Shown in pieces: positions 34,438 through 43,259 of a stretch of DNA of 64,000 nt. Numbering within the stretch: position 1 is the first letter of the stretch; each line of letters starts with the position of its first letter. Below the pieces are notes generated by a model. The model was not told the origin of the DNA and made no database searches. It was given only the letters and a program-made list of their open reading frames with translations. The DNA comes from Sagittula stellata E-37 (lineage in GTDB: Bacteria > Pseudomonadota > Alphaproteobacteria > Rhodobacterales > Rhodobacteraceae). Position numbers and translations under genes: made by a program. The DNA lies in contig NZ_CP155731.1 of the NCBI RefSeq assembly GCF_039724765.1, positions 62,001-126,000 on the forward strand, in the 5' to 3' direction.

Positions 34438-35210
34438 CGCAGGCCGAGCGCCTTTTCGACGTCCCGGGCCGCCGTCCGCACTTCGCGCGCCACCATCTCG
34501 AACTTCTCTTCCACCCGGTGCTTGGGCATCACCACGGACAGGGTCAGCCGGCATTCGCCGTCGAAGTCCCGGATGGGTGCGGCGATGCAGGCGACCTGGT
34601 CTTCCGACGTGTCGATCTGCACCGAAAGCCCGTCGAGGAAATCCTTCCGGCTGATGTCCGACAGGCGCACTGGATCGGTCTCGGCCAGCCCGGTGGAAGA
34701 GGGCCGCGCACAGGCACGGAACACCTCAAGCCGCTTGGCGTCGGGCAGGTGCCCGACCAGCAGCCGTCCCGAAGCCGTCCAGTTCAGCGGCACCCGTGTG
34801 CCAACGTCGGATGTGACGCGAAACGGCCCGGCAGAACCCTCTGCCATGGCCACGACCTGCATCATGCCTTCGTCGCGTGCGCAGATCTGCACCATCTCGC
34901 GGACACGTTCGTTCAACGCGAACATCGCCCGCTCCGCCTCGCCGAAGGCGTTCATCCGGGCACGGTAGGTCAGCCCGTAACGCATCAACCTCGGCCCGAG
35001 CCAGACGCGTTCGTCCGACGTCCGCGACAGCATCGCGCGCTCGATCAGTTCGTCGACCACCTTGTAGACCGTCGAAGGCGGCGCGCCGCTGGCCTTAGCC
35101 AGCTCATAGCCCGTCATCGGCGCATGCCGCTCGGTCAGGATGTCGAGGATCTGCAACGCGCGGTCGATCCCGCTGGTACGGGTGCGGCGCGGTTCGGGTG
35201 TGTCGCTCAT
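34428..35210 (-). CDS. IclR-family transcriptional regulator
   Basis: A 260-residue regulator with an IclR winged helix (about 15-75; MTGYELAKASGAPPSTVYKVVDEL) and a C-terminal effector-binding domain (80-255). It is divergent from the SelA-like gene and convergent with RidA, so it sits inside the putative amino-compound catabolic locus. Matching TGTGGA(A/G)TA motifs lie in its own divergent region and before the ABC operon, which suggests it controls both. I chose the ATG at 35210, with GGAG nearby; a Met four codons upstream is also possible. Confidence 0.9.
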   Translation of the reverse strand: MSDTPEPRRTRTSGIDRALQILDILTERHAPMTGYELAKASGAPPSTVYKVVDELIERAMLSRTSDERVWLGPRLMRYGLTYRARMNAFGEAERAMFALNERVREMVQICARDEGMMQVVAMAEGSAGPFRVTSDVGTRVPLNWTASGRLLVGHLPDAKRLEVFRACARPSSTGLAETDPVRLSDISRKDFLDGLSVQIDTSEDQVACIAAPIRDFDGECRLTLSVVMPKHRVEEKFEMVAREVRTAARDVEKALGLRHG

Positions 35211-35244
35211 ACGGATCTCCATGACAGGGGACTACAAATCATAA

Positions 35245-35257
35245 CTGTGGAATACTG
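35245..35257. promoter_or_regulatory. Candidate IclR-type site CTGTGGAATACTG
   Basis: Located in the 68-bp region between the divergent IclR and SelA-like genes. It matches the motif at 27415-27427. In this short gap it would cover both promoters. Confidence 0.4.
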
Positions 35258-35278
35258 CGCAAGGTGAAAGGGTCTCCC

Positions 35279-36496
35279 ATGCGGAAAAACGAAGAATACG
35301 GTGTCGATTGGAACTGGCACGACGCCAACGGATTGGATCGCGTTGTGAACGTCTCCGGGACGATGACATCCTTGGGCGGATCGGTGACAAGCGCGCGGGT
35401 GGCCGAGGCCACGGCCGCTGTGATGCCGCGCTTCGTCAAGATGCACGATCTGCAGGCGCGCGCGTCCGAGACCATTGCGAAACTCACCGGCGCCGAGGCC
35501 GGATTCCTGACGGCTTCAGCCAGTGCCGGGATCACGCTGGCCATCGCGGGATGCCTCACCGGACTTGACCCCGCGAAAGTCGAGGCACTGCCGCTGGAGC
35601 CCGGTCCGGACAATGGTGTTGCGGTGCAGATGGGGCATCTGTGTGAATACGGCGCACCCGTCGCGCAGGCCGTGGCGCTCGCGGGTGGCAAGCTGCACAT
35701 CGTGGGCCAATCGACCCTGACCCGCGACTACCAGCTTGAAGCCGCGCTCGAAGGCGCCTGTGCCGCGCTTTATGTGGTCTCGCATCACGTGGTCGACTAC
35801 GGGATGATGCCGCTCGACCGTTTCGTGGAGATCTGCCACGCGAAGGGCGTCCCGGTGATCGTCGATGCCGCCTCCGAGTACGACCTGGCCGGCATGCTGG
35901 CCAAGGGCGCCGATATCGCGATCTATTCGGGGCACAAGTTCCTGAGCGGTCCGACCTCCGGCATCGTCGCCGGGCGGCGCGACCTCGTGCGGGCGGCCTA
36001 CCTGCAAAACATCGGGATCGGGCGCGGCATGAAGATCGGCAAGGAGAGCATCGCAGGCGCCATCGCCGCAATGCAGCAATGGCTGGAGCGCGACCATGCC
36101 GCCGTCCGGGCCGAGGAAACACGGGCATTGGAGATGTGGCAGGCGGCCTGCGCCTTGCCCGGCATCACCGCCCTGCCCCTGCCGGACCCCACCGACAACC
36201 CGCTCGAACGCCTGCGCGTCTTCGTCGATCCGGTTGTGGCCGGGGCCTCTGCGGCACAATTCGCCGTCGCCTTCGGACGGCTGGACCCGCCTATCGTCGT
36301 CCGGGGCCACGAGGTCGAGAAAGGTTACTTCGACCTCGACCCCTGCAATCTCACGCCGGGACAGGCCGAACTGGTCCGCGATGCGCTGCCGCAAGTCCTG
36401 TCGACCCCGGCAGAGGCGGCGAAGATAGACCAGCGCGCCGCCCTGTCCGACACGCGCAACGGCGGCACGCAATCCTACCTGGACTGGCTCGCCTGA
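35279..36496 (+). CDS. SelA-like PLP-dependent lyase/transferase
   Basis: A 405-residue PLP enzyme of the SelA/D-glucosaminate-6-phosphate ammonia-lyase-like group. The Schiff-base lysine is Lys220 (IYSGHKFLSGPTSG) and the PLP-N1 aspartate is Asp196 (VIVDAASEYDL). N-terminal VVNVSGTMTSLGGS (23-36) is the family start. Homologues co-occur with cog3964 amidohydrolases (the EF0837/EF0839-type pairing), as here. They are thought to catalyse alpha,beta-elimination on D-amino acid-like substrates. A released enamine would be a RidA substrate. It is divergent from the IclR gene. Substrate unknown. Confidence 0.85.
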   Translation: MRKNEEYGVDWNWHDANGLDRVVNVSGTMTSLGGSVTSARVAEATAAVMPRFVKMHDLQARASETIAKLTGAEAGFLTASASAGITLAIAGCLTGLDPAKVEALPLEPGPDNGVAVQMGHLCEYGAPVAQAVALAGGKLHIVGQSTLTRDYQLEAALEGACAALYVVSHHVVDYGMMPLDRFVEICHAKGVPVIVDAASEYDLAGMLAKGADIAIYSGHKFLSGPTSGIVAGRRDLVRAAYLQNIGIGRGMKIGKESIAGAIAAMQQWLERDHAAVRAEETRALEMWQAACALPGITALPLPDPTDNPLERLRVFVDPVVAGASAAQFAVAFGRLDPPIVVRGHEVEKGYFDLDPCNLTPGQAELVRDALPQVLSTPAEAAKIDQRAALSDTRNGGTQSYLDWLA

Positions 36497-36649
36497 ACCG
36501 GTTCCGGCAAGTCGCCCAAGGCCCGCACCGGGCACGGCAATGTCGTTTCGATGTTGTCGTGACCCGACCGGTGGCAGCCCCCAGGCAACCGTCCGTCCAG
36601 ACGCCCCCCATCCTGCAACACCTGTTCTCCCTGGCCTCAAGGCCAAGGA

Positions 36650-37336
36650 TCAGGCAAGCGGATCGGTGCGGGAAAGCTCGTCGATGGCATCCGCGCGGAT
36701 CGACGTGATGTGTTTGCCCAGCACGTCGTTCACCGTCGCCCAGTCCCCTTGCCGCAACCCTTCCACGATCGCGACGTGCTGGTCGAAGCTGTCTTCGCGG
36801 CGCTGCTTGAAACGGGCGTTGAGCGCGGTGCGGATCGTGGCGATACGCGCCTCGACCAGATGGAAAGCGTTCTGCACAAGGCTGTTGCCGCAATGGTCGA
36901 AGAACAGGTTGTGGAACTCGGTGTCGATGCGGACATATCCGATCTCGTCGGCCGCCAGCATCCGTTCGCGCATTCGGGCCACCGCATCGTCGAGCGCGGC
37001 GAGGAAACGCTCCCGGTCGGCATCCATGGACAGCCGCAACGCTTCTCGTTCCAACATCAGGCGATAATCGCAGATTTCGCCCACCTCTTCGGCGGTCGGC
37101 ACGAAGACGAAGCTGCCGCGCTTCGGTTTGATCGTGACAAGGCCGGTGAACTGCAAGGCGTTGAGGGCATCGCGGACCGGCGAGCGGCTGACCCCGAAGG
37201 CCGTCGCCAGCTTGTCCTCCGAGATGTTCTCACCGAAGGCGAAATGCCCGTCGATGATCGCCTGACGCAGACGCTCGACCACGATTTCGGTCAGCGTCTT
37301 GGGCGTTTCGATCTGCATCCCGGGTCTTGCGGGCAT
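36650..37336 (-). CDS. GntR-family regulator, FadR subfamily (FCD domain)
   Basis: A 228-residue regulator with an N-terminal winged helix (about 10-75; SEDKLATAFGVSRSPVRDALNAL) and a C-terminal FCD domain (about 85-215) whose Asp, His, His metal-site pattern is suggested by DTEFHNLFFDHCGN and a later QHVAIVEGL. FCD proteins usually bind small organic acids. It is the last gene of the leftward TRAP operon (78-bp gap from the aldolase). It should control that operon. Met7 is an alternative start at 37318. Confidence 0.9.
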   Translation of the reverse strand: MPARPGMQIETPKTLTEIVVERLRQAIIDGHFAFGENISEDKLATAFGVSRSPVRDALNALQFTGLVTIKPKRGSFVFVPTAEEVGEICDYRLMLEREALRLSMDADRERFLAALDDAVARMRERMLAADEIGYVRIDTEFHNLFFDHCGNSLVQNAFHLVEARIATIRTALNARFKQRREDSFDQHVAIVEGLRQGDWATVNDVLGKHITSIRADAIDELSRTDPLA

Positions 37337-37413
37337 CTGGCGGGCTGTCCTTCTGGGCTTGTTTCGGGGTCTCGCCGTCTTATCACGGCGGACCCCCTGC
37401 GCAAAAGCGCGGT

Positions 37414-38232
37414 TCAGTAACGACCGGGGGCCGCGGCGATGCCAGCCACGTCGAGTCCGAGTTCGGCATCGCGCGCGGCGGCGGCGGCGCGGATACCGTC
37501 GACAAGCAGGGATACCTCGTTCACCCCTGCCACCAGCCCAAAGCCCTTCTGCCGCAGGATCGCGAAGTTGCGCCCGCCGCCCGGAACGGTGGCAAGCAGC
37601 TTGCCCGCGCCCAGCACCTTCGCCTCGACCTCGGCATAAGCCGCCTGCGGCGTGGCGTGGTCCATGTCCTCGATGTGGCCCAGCGTCGCGGCAAGGTCGT
37701 TCGGCCCGAGGAACACCCCGTCGATCCCATCGACCCCGGCGATCTCTGCAATCGCCGACACGCTCTCCGGCGTCTCGCATTGCACGAAGACCAGCACATC
37801 CTCGTTCGCTGTCCGCAAAGCGTAGTCCGGACGCGTGCCATAGTCCGAACCGCGCACGATGGGCGCCGCGTAGCCCCGTCCGATCCCACCCGTGCCGCGC
37901 ACGGGGTAATGGCACGAGCGCGCGATCTGCCGGGCCTGTTCGACGGTGTTCACCATCGGCACGACGAGCGAACGGAAACCGCGGTCGAGCACCTTCTTCA
38001 GCACGGTGTCGGTGCCGTCCGGCACCCGCAGGATCACCTCGCCGCCCGCGGCCTCGACGGCACGCGCCACGGACACCCAGGTTTCCAGGTCACCAATGCC
38101 ATGCTCGCCGTCGATCAGCACCACGGGCCAGCCGTGCCGCACGAGGATTTCCGCGATATCGGGGCAGCCAAGTTCGGCCCAGGCGGCGGTGATGAACTCG
38201 CCGTCGAGAAGGCGGGATTTCAGGGCGTTCAT
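37414..38232 (-). CDS. HpcH/HpaI-family class II aldolase
   Basis: A 272-residue aldolase of the HpcH/HpaI (2,4-dihydroxyhept-2-ene-1,7-dioate / 2-dehydro-3-deoxyglucarate aldolase) family. Conserved features are DGEHGIGDLE (about 41-50), the substrate-phosphate/carboxylate loop near RGTGGIGRGYAAP, metal-binding Glu in VQCETPESV, and GPNDLAATLG. These enzymes cleave 4-hydroxy-2-oxo acids to pyruvate and an aldehyde. The start overlaps the FAD-oxidase stop (ATGA). It probably carries out the last cleavage in the pathway fed by the TRAP transporter. Confidence 0.88.
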   Translation of the reverse strand: MNALKSRLLDGEFITAAWAELGCPDIAEILVRHGWPVVLIDGEHGIGDLETWVSVARAVEAAGGEVILRVPDGTDTVLKKVLDRGFRSLVVPMVNTVEQARQIARSCHYPVRGTGGIGRGYAAPIVRGSDYGTRPDYALRTANEDVLVFVQCETPESVSAIAEIAGVDGIDGVFLGPNDLAATLGHIEDMDHATPQAAYAEVEAKVLGAGKLLATVPGGGRNFAILRQKGFGLVAGVNEVSLLVDGIRAAAAARDAELGLDVAGIAAAPGRY

Positions 38233-39644
38233 TTCAGGTCTCCAGTAGGGGTGTCGATGACTTTCCCCGGATTGAGCAGGCCCGCCGGGTCGAGCGCGGC
38301 CTTGATGCGGGCCATAAGCGCCAGCTCCTCGGCGGAGCGTGTATAGGGCAGGTAGGGTTTCTTCAGAAGGCCGATGCCGTGTTCGGCCGAGATCGTACCC
38401 CTGAAGTCCCGCACCGTGGCATAGACGATGCTGCTGATGCGGTCCATCGGTTGCTCTTTCACCGCGCGGTCCAGCGCCACGATGTGCAGGTTGCCGTCGC
38501 CGATATGGCCGTAATAAACGCTGAGCGCCTCTGGCATCGCCTCAACCAGCCGCGACCGGCAGGCGTCGGCGAAGGCGTCCATGGACGTGACAGGCAGGCC
38601 GATGTCGTAGGCGCAATGCGGGCCGAGGCGCGTCATGAATTCCGCGCAGGCATCGCGCACGTCCCAGAAGCGCTGCACGTCCGACAGGCTTTGGCTGATG
38701 GCGGCGTCCTCCAGCAGGCCGGCCTCGTAGACCCGCTCGATCCAGGACATGAAACGCGGGCCGTCGATCTCTTCGTCCAGTCCTTGCGTCTCCAGCAGGA
38801 CGTAGAACGCATGCTTCCCCTCAAGTGGCGAGCGGGTGCCCACCGTCTCTGTCACCACCTGCCAGTAATCGGGCCACATGACCTCGAAGGCCGACAGCAT
38901 CGGACCCAGCCCGCGCCGGGCCTCGGCCAGCAGGTTGACCACGTCGTCGTAGGACCCCAGCCCGCAGAGCGCCGCGTTCACGCAGCCGGGCTTGGGATGC
39001 ATCCGCAACACCGCGCGAGTGACGATGCCCAGCGTGCCCTCCGATCCGATAAAGAGCTGTTTCAGATCGTAGCCCGCGTTGTTCTTCAGCATCTTGTTCA
39101 GGCCGCTGACCAGCGTCCCGTCCGGCAACACGTATTCGAGGCCGAGGATCATCTCTCGCGTCATGCCGTAGCGGATCACCCGGTTGCCGCCCGCATTGGT
39201 GCCGATATTGCCGCCGATCAGGCAGGAGCCGCGCGCGCCAAGGTCCAGAGGGATGAAGAACCCGGCCTCGTCGGCGGCCTTCTGGATCACCTCCAGCGGC
39301 GTGCCCGCGCGGACCGTCATGGTGGAACTGGCCGGGTCGATCTCTTCGATCCCGTTGAACCGTTCGAGCGAGATCATCACTGCGCCGTCGATGGGATGCC
39401 CGCCGCCGGCAAGTCCGGTCAGACCGCCCTGCGGCACCATGGCAACGCCCGCCTCGGCACAAAGACGCACCGCCTCTGCCACGGCCTCCGGCGTGTCCGG
39501 GCGCAGCACCGCCAGCGGGGTCACATTCGCGAGGAAGGACGTGTCGTGCAGGTTGCGCGCCGGGATGTCGTCACCGGCCAGTAGCGCCGGGCCTGGAAAG
39601 GCTGACGCGAGGCGGGCGAGGAGAGAGTCAGTGTCGAGCGGCAT
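38229..39644 (-). CDS. FAD-linked D-2-hydroxyacid dehydrogenase (GlcD/D-lactate dehydrogenase family)
   Basis: A 471-residue VAO-type flavoprotein. The FAD-binding PCMH domain (about 35-215) has PQGGLTGLAGG and GGNIGTNAGGNRVIRYG. The C-terminal substrate domain ends with HGIGLLKKPYL, whose His and Glu/Lys act in hydride transfer in this family. It oxidises a D-2-hydroxy acid (lactate, glycolate, malate or 2-hydroxyglutarate are known substrates) to the 2-oxo acid. Within a TRAP operon the substrate is probably the imported hydroxyacid or its dehydrogenation product. Confidence 0.92.
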   Translation of the reverse strand: MPLDTDSLLARLASAFPGPALLAGDDIPARNLHDTSFLANVTPLAVLRPDTPEAVAEAVRLCAEAGVAMVPQGGLTGLAGGGHPIDGAVMISLERFNGIEEIDPASSTMTVRAGTPLEVIQKAADEAGFFIPLDLGARGSCLIGGNIGTNAGGNRVIRYGMTREMILGLEYVLPDGTLVSGLNKMLKNNAGYDLKQLFIGSEGTLGIVTRAVLRMHPKPGCVNAALCGLGSYDDVVNLLAEARRGLGPMLSAFEVMWPDYWQVVTETVGTRSPLEGKHAFYVLLETQGLDEEIDGPRFMSWIERVYEAGLLEDAAISQSLSDVQRFWDVRDACAEFMTRLGPHCAYDIGLPVTSMDAFADACRSRLVEAMPEALSVYYGHIGDGNLHIVALDRAVKEQPMDRISSIVYATVRDFRGTISAEHGIGLLKKPYLPYTRSAEELALMARIKAALDPAGLLNPGKVIDTPTGDLK

Positions 39645-39669
39645 GAGCGTGCGATCCTAGAAGTTGGGT

Positions 39670-39704
39670 GGACCGGCGCGCACGGGAGGAGCACGCACCG
39701 GTCC
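39670..39704 (-). terminator. Intercistronic hairpin downstream of dctP
   Basis: GGACCGG (39670-39676) pairs with CCGGTCC (39698-39704) around a 21-nt loop. It lies between dctP and the FAD-oxidase gene, with no T tract. Position matches hairpins after other binding-protein genes here. Confidence 0.4.
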
Positions 39705-39722
39705 GTAGTCGCCCGTGAGGGC

Positions 39723-40727
39723 TTAGTTGCGAATCTTGGCCAGCTCTTCGGTCAGCCGGTCGAAATTCTCTTTGCCGACCGAGTCCATCGAGGTCTCGTA
39801 GACCGGAGCCACCAGTTCGCGCAGTTTCGCCATCTCGTCGGCGGGCATCTCGGAGATTTCCATGCCTTCGGAGGTCAGCTTTTCGGCGGATTCACCCACC
39901 GCAGCGCGCGACCGTTCGATCTGTGCGTCGCGGGCGCTTTCCGCACAGGAGCGGATCAGCGCCTGTTCGTCGCCGTTCAGGCTGTCCCAGACCCCCTTGT
40001 TCACGAGAACCGGGTTCGGCGAATAAGCGTGGCGCGTCAGGGTCAGGTACTTCTGCACCTCGTAGAACTTCGTCGCCTCGATCAGCGGCAGCGGGTTTTC
40101 CTGCCCGTCCACGGCGCCGGTTTCGAGCGCGGTGAACACCTCGCCGAACGCCATCGGCACCGGGTTCGCGCCCAGACGGCGGAAGGTGTCGAGGAAGATC
40201 GGGTTCTGCATCACGCGGAAGTTCAGACCTTCGAAGTCCGACACGGCCTTGATCGGGTGCTTGGAGTTGGTGGCGTTGCGGAAACCGTTTTCCCACATGG
40301 ACAGCATCACAAGGTCATGCTGCGGCATCTTCTCTGCCACGTAGTCGAAAAACGGGCCGGTCATGATCGCGTCGACCTCGGCGTCGTTCTCGAACATGAA
40401 GGGCAGGGTGAACACGCCAAGCGCCGGTTCGATGCCCGCGATTGCGGCGGAACCGGTCACGACCATCTCGATCGAACCCGAACGGGTCGCCTGCGTCGCA
40501 TCGGCATCGTCGCCAAGCTGGCCGGAGTAGAAGCCGCGAAGCTTCATCTTGCCGTCCGAACCTTCTTCCATGCAGGTCGACATGGCCTCGATGCCGGTGG
40601 CGATCGGGTGATCCTTGGCCGCGCCGCTCGAAATCTTGAACGTGTGCTTGCCATACTCGGCGGCGAGCGCCGGTGTCGTGAACGCGGTGGCGCAGAGCGC
40701 CATGGCCACAAGGGTCTTCAGTTTCAT
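39723..40727 (-). CDS. dctP: TRAP transporter substrate-binding protein DctP
   Basis: A 334-residue periplasmic TRAP binding protein. It has a signal peptide (1-22, ending PALA) and the DctP core. FRVMQNPIFLDTFRRLGANPVPMAFGEVFTAL-like residues 150-180 contain the Arg that grips a carboxylate and the NP-P motif of the family. GAVDGQENPL follows near 185. Typical ligands are small carboxylic acids. It precedes the FAD oxidase gene and follows dctM by 53 bp. Confidence 0.94.
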   Translation of the reverse strand: MKLKTLVAMALCATAFTTPALAAEYGKHTFKISSGAAKDHPIATGIEAMSTCMEEGSDGKMKLRGFYSGQLGDDADATQATRSGSIEMVVTGSAAIAGIEPALGVFTLPFMFENDAEVDAIMTGPFFDYVAEKMPQHDLVMLSMWENGFRNATNSKHPIKAVSDFEGLNFRVMQNPIFLDTFRRLGANPVPMAFGEVFTALETGAVDGQENPLPLIEATKFYEVQKYLTLTRHAYSPNPVLVNKGVWDSLNGDEQALIRSCAESARDAQIERSRAAVGESAEKLTSEGMEISEMPADEMAKLRELVAPVYETSMDSVGKENFDRLTEELAKIRN

Positions 40728-40780
40728 TGTCAGTCTCCTCCTTTGTATTTCTTGTATACGGGTCTGTCGCCGCCCTTGGG

Positions 40781-42058
40781 TCAGCGCAGCCAGTTCAGCG
40801 GTCCGAGAACGAGTTGCGGGAAGATCACCAGCAGGGCGAGCACGACGATCTGCGCGAACAGGAATGGCGCCGCCCCCTTGGCGACCTTGTGCAAAGGCAC
40901 GCCCGACACGCCCGCCGAAACGCTGAGCACGATGCCCACGGGCGGCGTCACGAGGCCGATGGCGCAGTTGATGACAAAGAGCACGCCGAAGTAGATCGGA
41001 TCGATCCCCGCTTCCTCCACCACCGGCAGCAGCACGGGGGCAAGGATCAGGATCGTCGGACCCATGTCCAGCATCGTTCCGATCATCAGCACCAGCGCCA
41101 TGATCACGATCAGCAGCAGCGTCGGGCTATCCACCAACGGGCCGACAAGGTCGAGCACGATGCCCGACAGGTCCGCCAGAGTGATGAACCAGGCCGTCGC
41201 CAGGGCCGCCGCCGCCAGCATCATCACCACCGCCGTGGTCAGCGCGGCGTCGCGGAAGACCCGGAACAACTGGTTCACCTTCAGTTCGCGGTGAACGACC
41301 ATCCCGACGAAGATGGCGTAGACGGCGGCGATCACGGCGGCCTCGGTCGGGGTGACCACGCCGAAGCGGATGCCGCCGAGAATGATCACCGGCATCCCCA
41401 GCGACCAGAGCGCATGGCGCGTCTCGCGCAGCCGGACGCCCCAGCCCTGACGCGGCTGCGGCGCCACGTTGTCGCGCCGCGCCACGATGAGCCAGGCAAT
41501 GATGGCGCCCACGCCCATCATGATCCCGGGCACGATACCCGCCATGAACAGCTGCGTGATCGACAGGTTGGTCGCCACGGCAAAGACGATGTAGGCGATG
41601 GAGGGCGGGATGATCGGGGCAATGACGCCGCCCGAGGCCATGAGACCTACCGAGCGTGCCTCGTCATGGCCGGATTCCTTCATCATCGGCAGCATGATCG
41701 CGATCAGCGCGGCGCTGTCGGCGGCAGCGGAGCCCGACAAAGACGCCAGGATGATCGCGGCGAAGATCGCCACCACGCCCAGCCCGCCGCGCACGTGCCC
41801 GACGAAAGCCATGGCAAAACCGATGATCCGCTTGGACATGCCGCCCGCGTTCATCAACTCTCCGGCAAGCAGGAAGAACGGGATCGCCAGAAGCGAGAAG
41901 TTGTTCGCGCCCACGACCATGCGCTGCGACACGACTTGCGGGTCGAAGAGGTCCATCTGGAAGCCCATCACGGCAGCGCAGATCAGCAGCGCGAAGGCGA
42001 CCGGAACGCCGATGCAGAGCGTGACGCCCAAAGTGACAATGAACAGGACCAGGGTCAT
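40781..42058 (-). CDS. dctM: TRAP transporter large permease DctM
   Basis: A 425-residue membrane protein with about 12 helices. It is the DctM subunit that uses a sodium gradient for uptake. The conserved AIPFFLLAGELMNAGGMSKR, SGSAAADSAALIAIMLP and IPPSIAYIVFAVATN-type segments are present. Its start overlaps the dctQ stop by 4 bp (ATGA). Confidence 0.95.
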   Translation of the reverse strand: MTLVLFIVTLGVTLCIGVPVAFALLICAAVMGFQMDLFDPQVVSQRMVVGANNFSLLAIPFFLLAGELMNAGGMSKRIIGFAMAFVGHVRGGLGVVAIFAAIILASLSGSAAADSAALIAIMLPMMKESGHDEARSVGLMASGGVIAPIIPPSIAYIVFAVATNLSITQLFMAGIVPGIMMGVGAIIAWLIVARRDNVAPQPRQGWGVRLRETRHALWSLGMPVIILGGIRFGVVTPTEAAVIAAVYAIFVGMVVHRELKVNQLFRVFRDAALTTAVVMMLAAAALATAWFITLADLSGIVLDLVGPLVDSPTLLLIVIMALVLMIGTMLDMGPTILILAPVLLPVVEEAGIDPIYFGVLFVINCAIGLVTPPVGIVLSVSAGVSGVPLHKVAKGAAPFLFAQIVVLALLVIFPQLVLGPLNWLR

Positions 42059-42555
42059 TCTGTCACCTCACGGCTCGATTGCGGCAGATCCGTCAGGCGG
42101 CCGGTGGCGTATCCGAGCATCCGCAGCCCGGCCATCAGCCCGATCAGCGCAGACATCGGGATCAGTACGCCGAAGACCCAGATCATCGACATGCGCGTGA
42201 CGGGCGCGATGTTGGTGGCGTTGACATGGAACTGCTGCAATGTGCCGACGAGGATCATGATGCAGACCGCAAGGACCAGCCCGTTCGCCAGCGTCAGGAG
42301 CAGGCGACGCATCGGAGTGTTCACGGTCGTCACCACCAGGTCAAAGCCCATGTGCATGTTGTGGCGCATCGCCACGATGGCGCCGAGGAAGATCAGCCAG
42401 ACGAAGAAGAAGCGCGACAGCTCCTCGCTGATGTCGATGCCGGAGCCGAAGCCATAGCGCAGGACGACGTTGGCAAAGACCATGATCGTCATGCCCGCCA
42501 GCAGCAGCACCAGCAGCACTTCCAACGCCTTGAAGAATCCGTCGATCAGTTTCAC
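42055..42555 (-). CDS. dctQ: TRAP transporter small permease DctQ
   Basis: A 166-residue four-helix membrane protein. MVFANVVLRYGFG (about 24-36) and EELSRFFFVWLIFLGA (44-59) are the DctQ hallmarks. The start is a GTG at 42555 that overlaps the SDR stop (GTGA), the only start consistent with the family N-terminus. Confidence 0.92.
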   Translation of the reverse strand: MKLIDGFFKALEVLLVLLLAGMTIMVFANVVLRYGFGSGIDISEELSRFFFVWLIFLGAIVAMRHNMHMGFDLVVTTVNTPMRRLLLTLANGLVLAVCIMILVGTLQQFHVNATNIAPVTRMSMIWVFGVLIPMSALIGLMAGLRMLGYATGRLTDLPQSSREVTE

Positions 42556-43259
42556 CGCCGTCCTCCCGCAACCCTGATGGTTTCGCCTGTCACATAGGGC
42601 GCATCGAACAGCAGCCATTCGGCGGTGCCCGCCACTTCGTCCGCGGCGCCAAGCCGACCCAGCGGGATGCCCTCTGCCGCCTGAGCGCGGGCATCCGGCG
42701 CCGTCATGACTGCATCCTGGATCGGCGTGTCGATGATGCCCGGGGCCAGCGCGTTGACCCTCAGATCGGGCGCAAAGTCCCGCGCCATCGCCCGCGTCAA
42801 CGCCATGATCGCAGCCTTCGACGCTCCGTAGGCTGCAAACCCCGGGGCGCCGCCATTCTCTCCCGCGATGGAAGAGAGGTTCACGATGCCCGACTGCGGA
42901 TGCGAAACACGCGCCTTCAGGAAGGCCTGGGTCACCATCATCAATCCGACCACGTTCACGTCGAAGATCCCTTGCAGGTGCTCCGCGTCGAGCGCGCCCC
43001 ACTCCATGCGCTGCCCGAGGATGCCGGCGTTGTTCACCAGGTGCGTGACCCCGTCCAGCGGGGCCCCCGCGATGGCGGCCGCGTCCGAGACATCGACCAC
43101 CGAGGTCTCGACGGCTGCGCCGAGCTCTGCCTGCGCCGCCGTCAGGGCCGCGCCGGAAATGTCCCACAGGATCGCCCGTGCGCCGCGCGCCACGACCCGC
43201 CGCGCCACGGCAAGCCCGATGCCGGAGCCGGCCCCGGTTATGAGAACCGTCGCGTTCAT
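42552..43259 (-). CDS. Short-chain dehydrogenase/reductase
   Basis: A 235-residue classical SDR. The cofactor loop GAGSGIG is at 9-15, NNAG at 76-79, catalytic Ser near 130, Tyr144 and Lys148 (YGASK), and PGII near 175. Asp33 after the second strand (LWDIS) points to NAD rather than NADP. It probably oxidises or reduces a hydroxy/oxo acid in the TRAP operon's pathway. It overlaps its neighbours on both sides by 4 bp, so it is tightly coupled. Confidence 0.92.
   Translation of the reverse strand: MNATVLITGAGSGIGLAVARRVVARGARAILWDISGAALTAAQAELGAAVETSVVDVSDAAAIAGAPLDGVTHLVNNAGILGQRMEWGALDAEHLQGIFDVNVVGLMMVTQAFLKARVSHPQSGIVNLSSIAGENGGAPGFAAYGASKAAIMALTRAMARDFAPDLRVNALAPGIIDTPIQDAVMTAPDARAQAAEGIPLGRLGAADEVAGTAEWLLFDAPYVTGETIRVAGGRR

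Noticed and set aside
36521..36646. Small GC hairpins between the SelA-like gene and the convergent GntR gene as terminators
   Set aside because: Both stems are only 5 bp and neither is followed by a T run, so they are expected by chance in GC-rich DNA.
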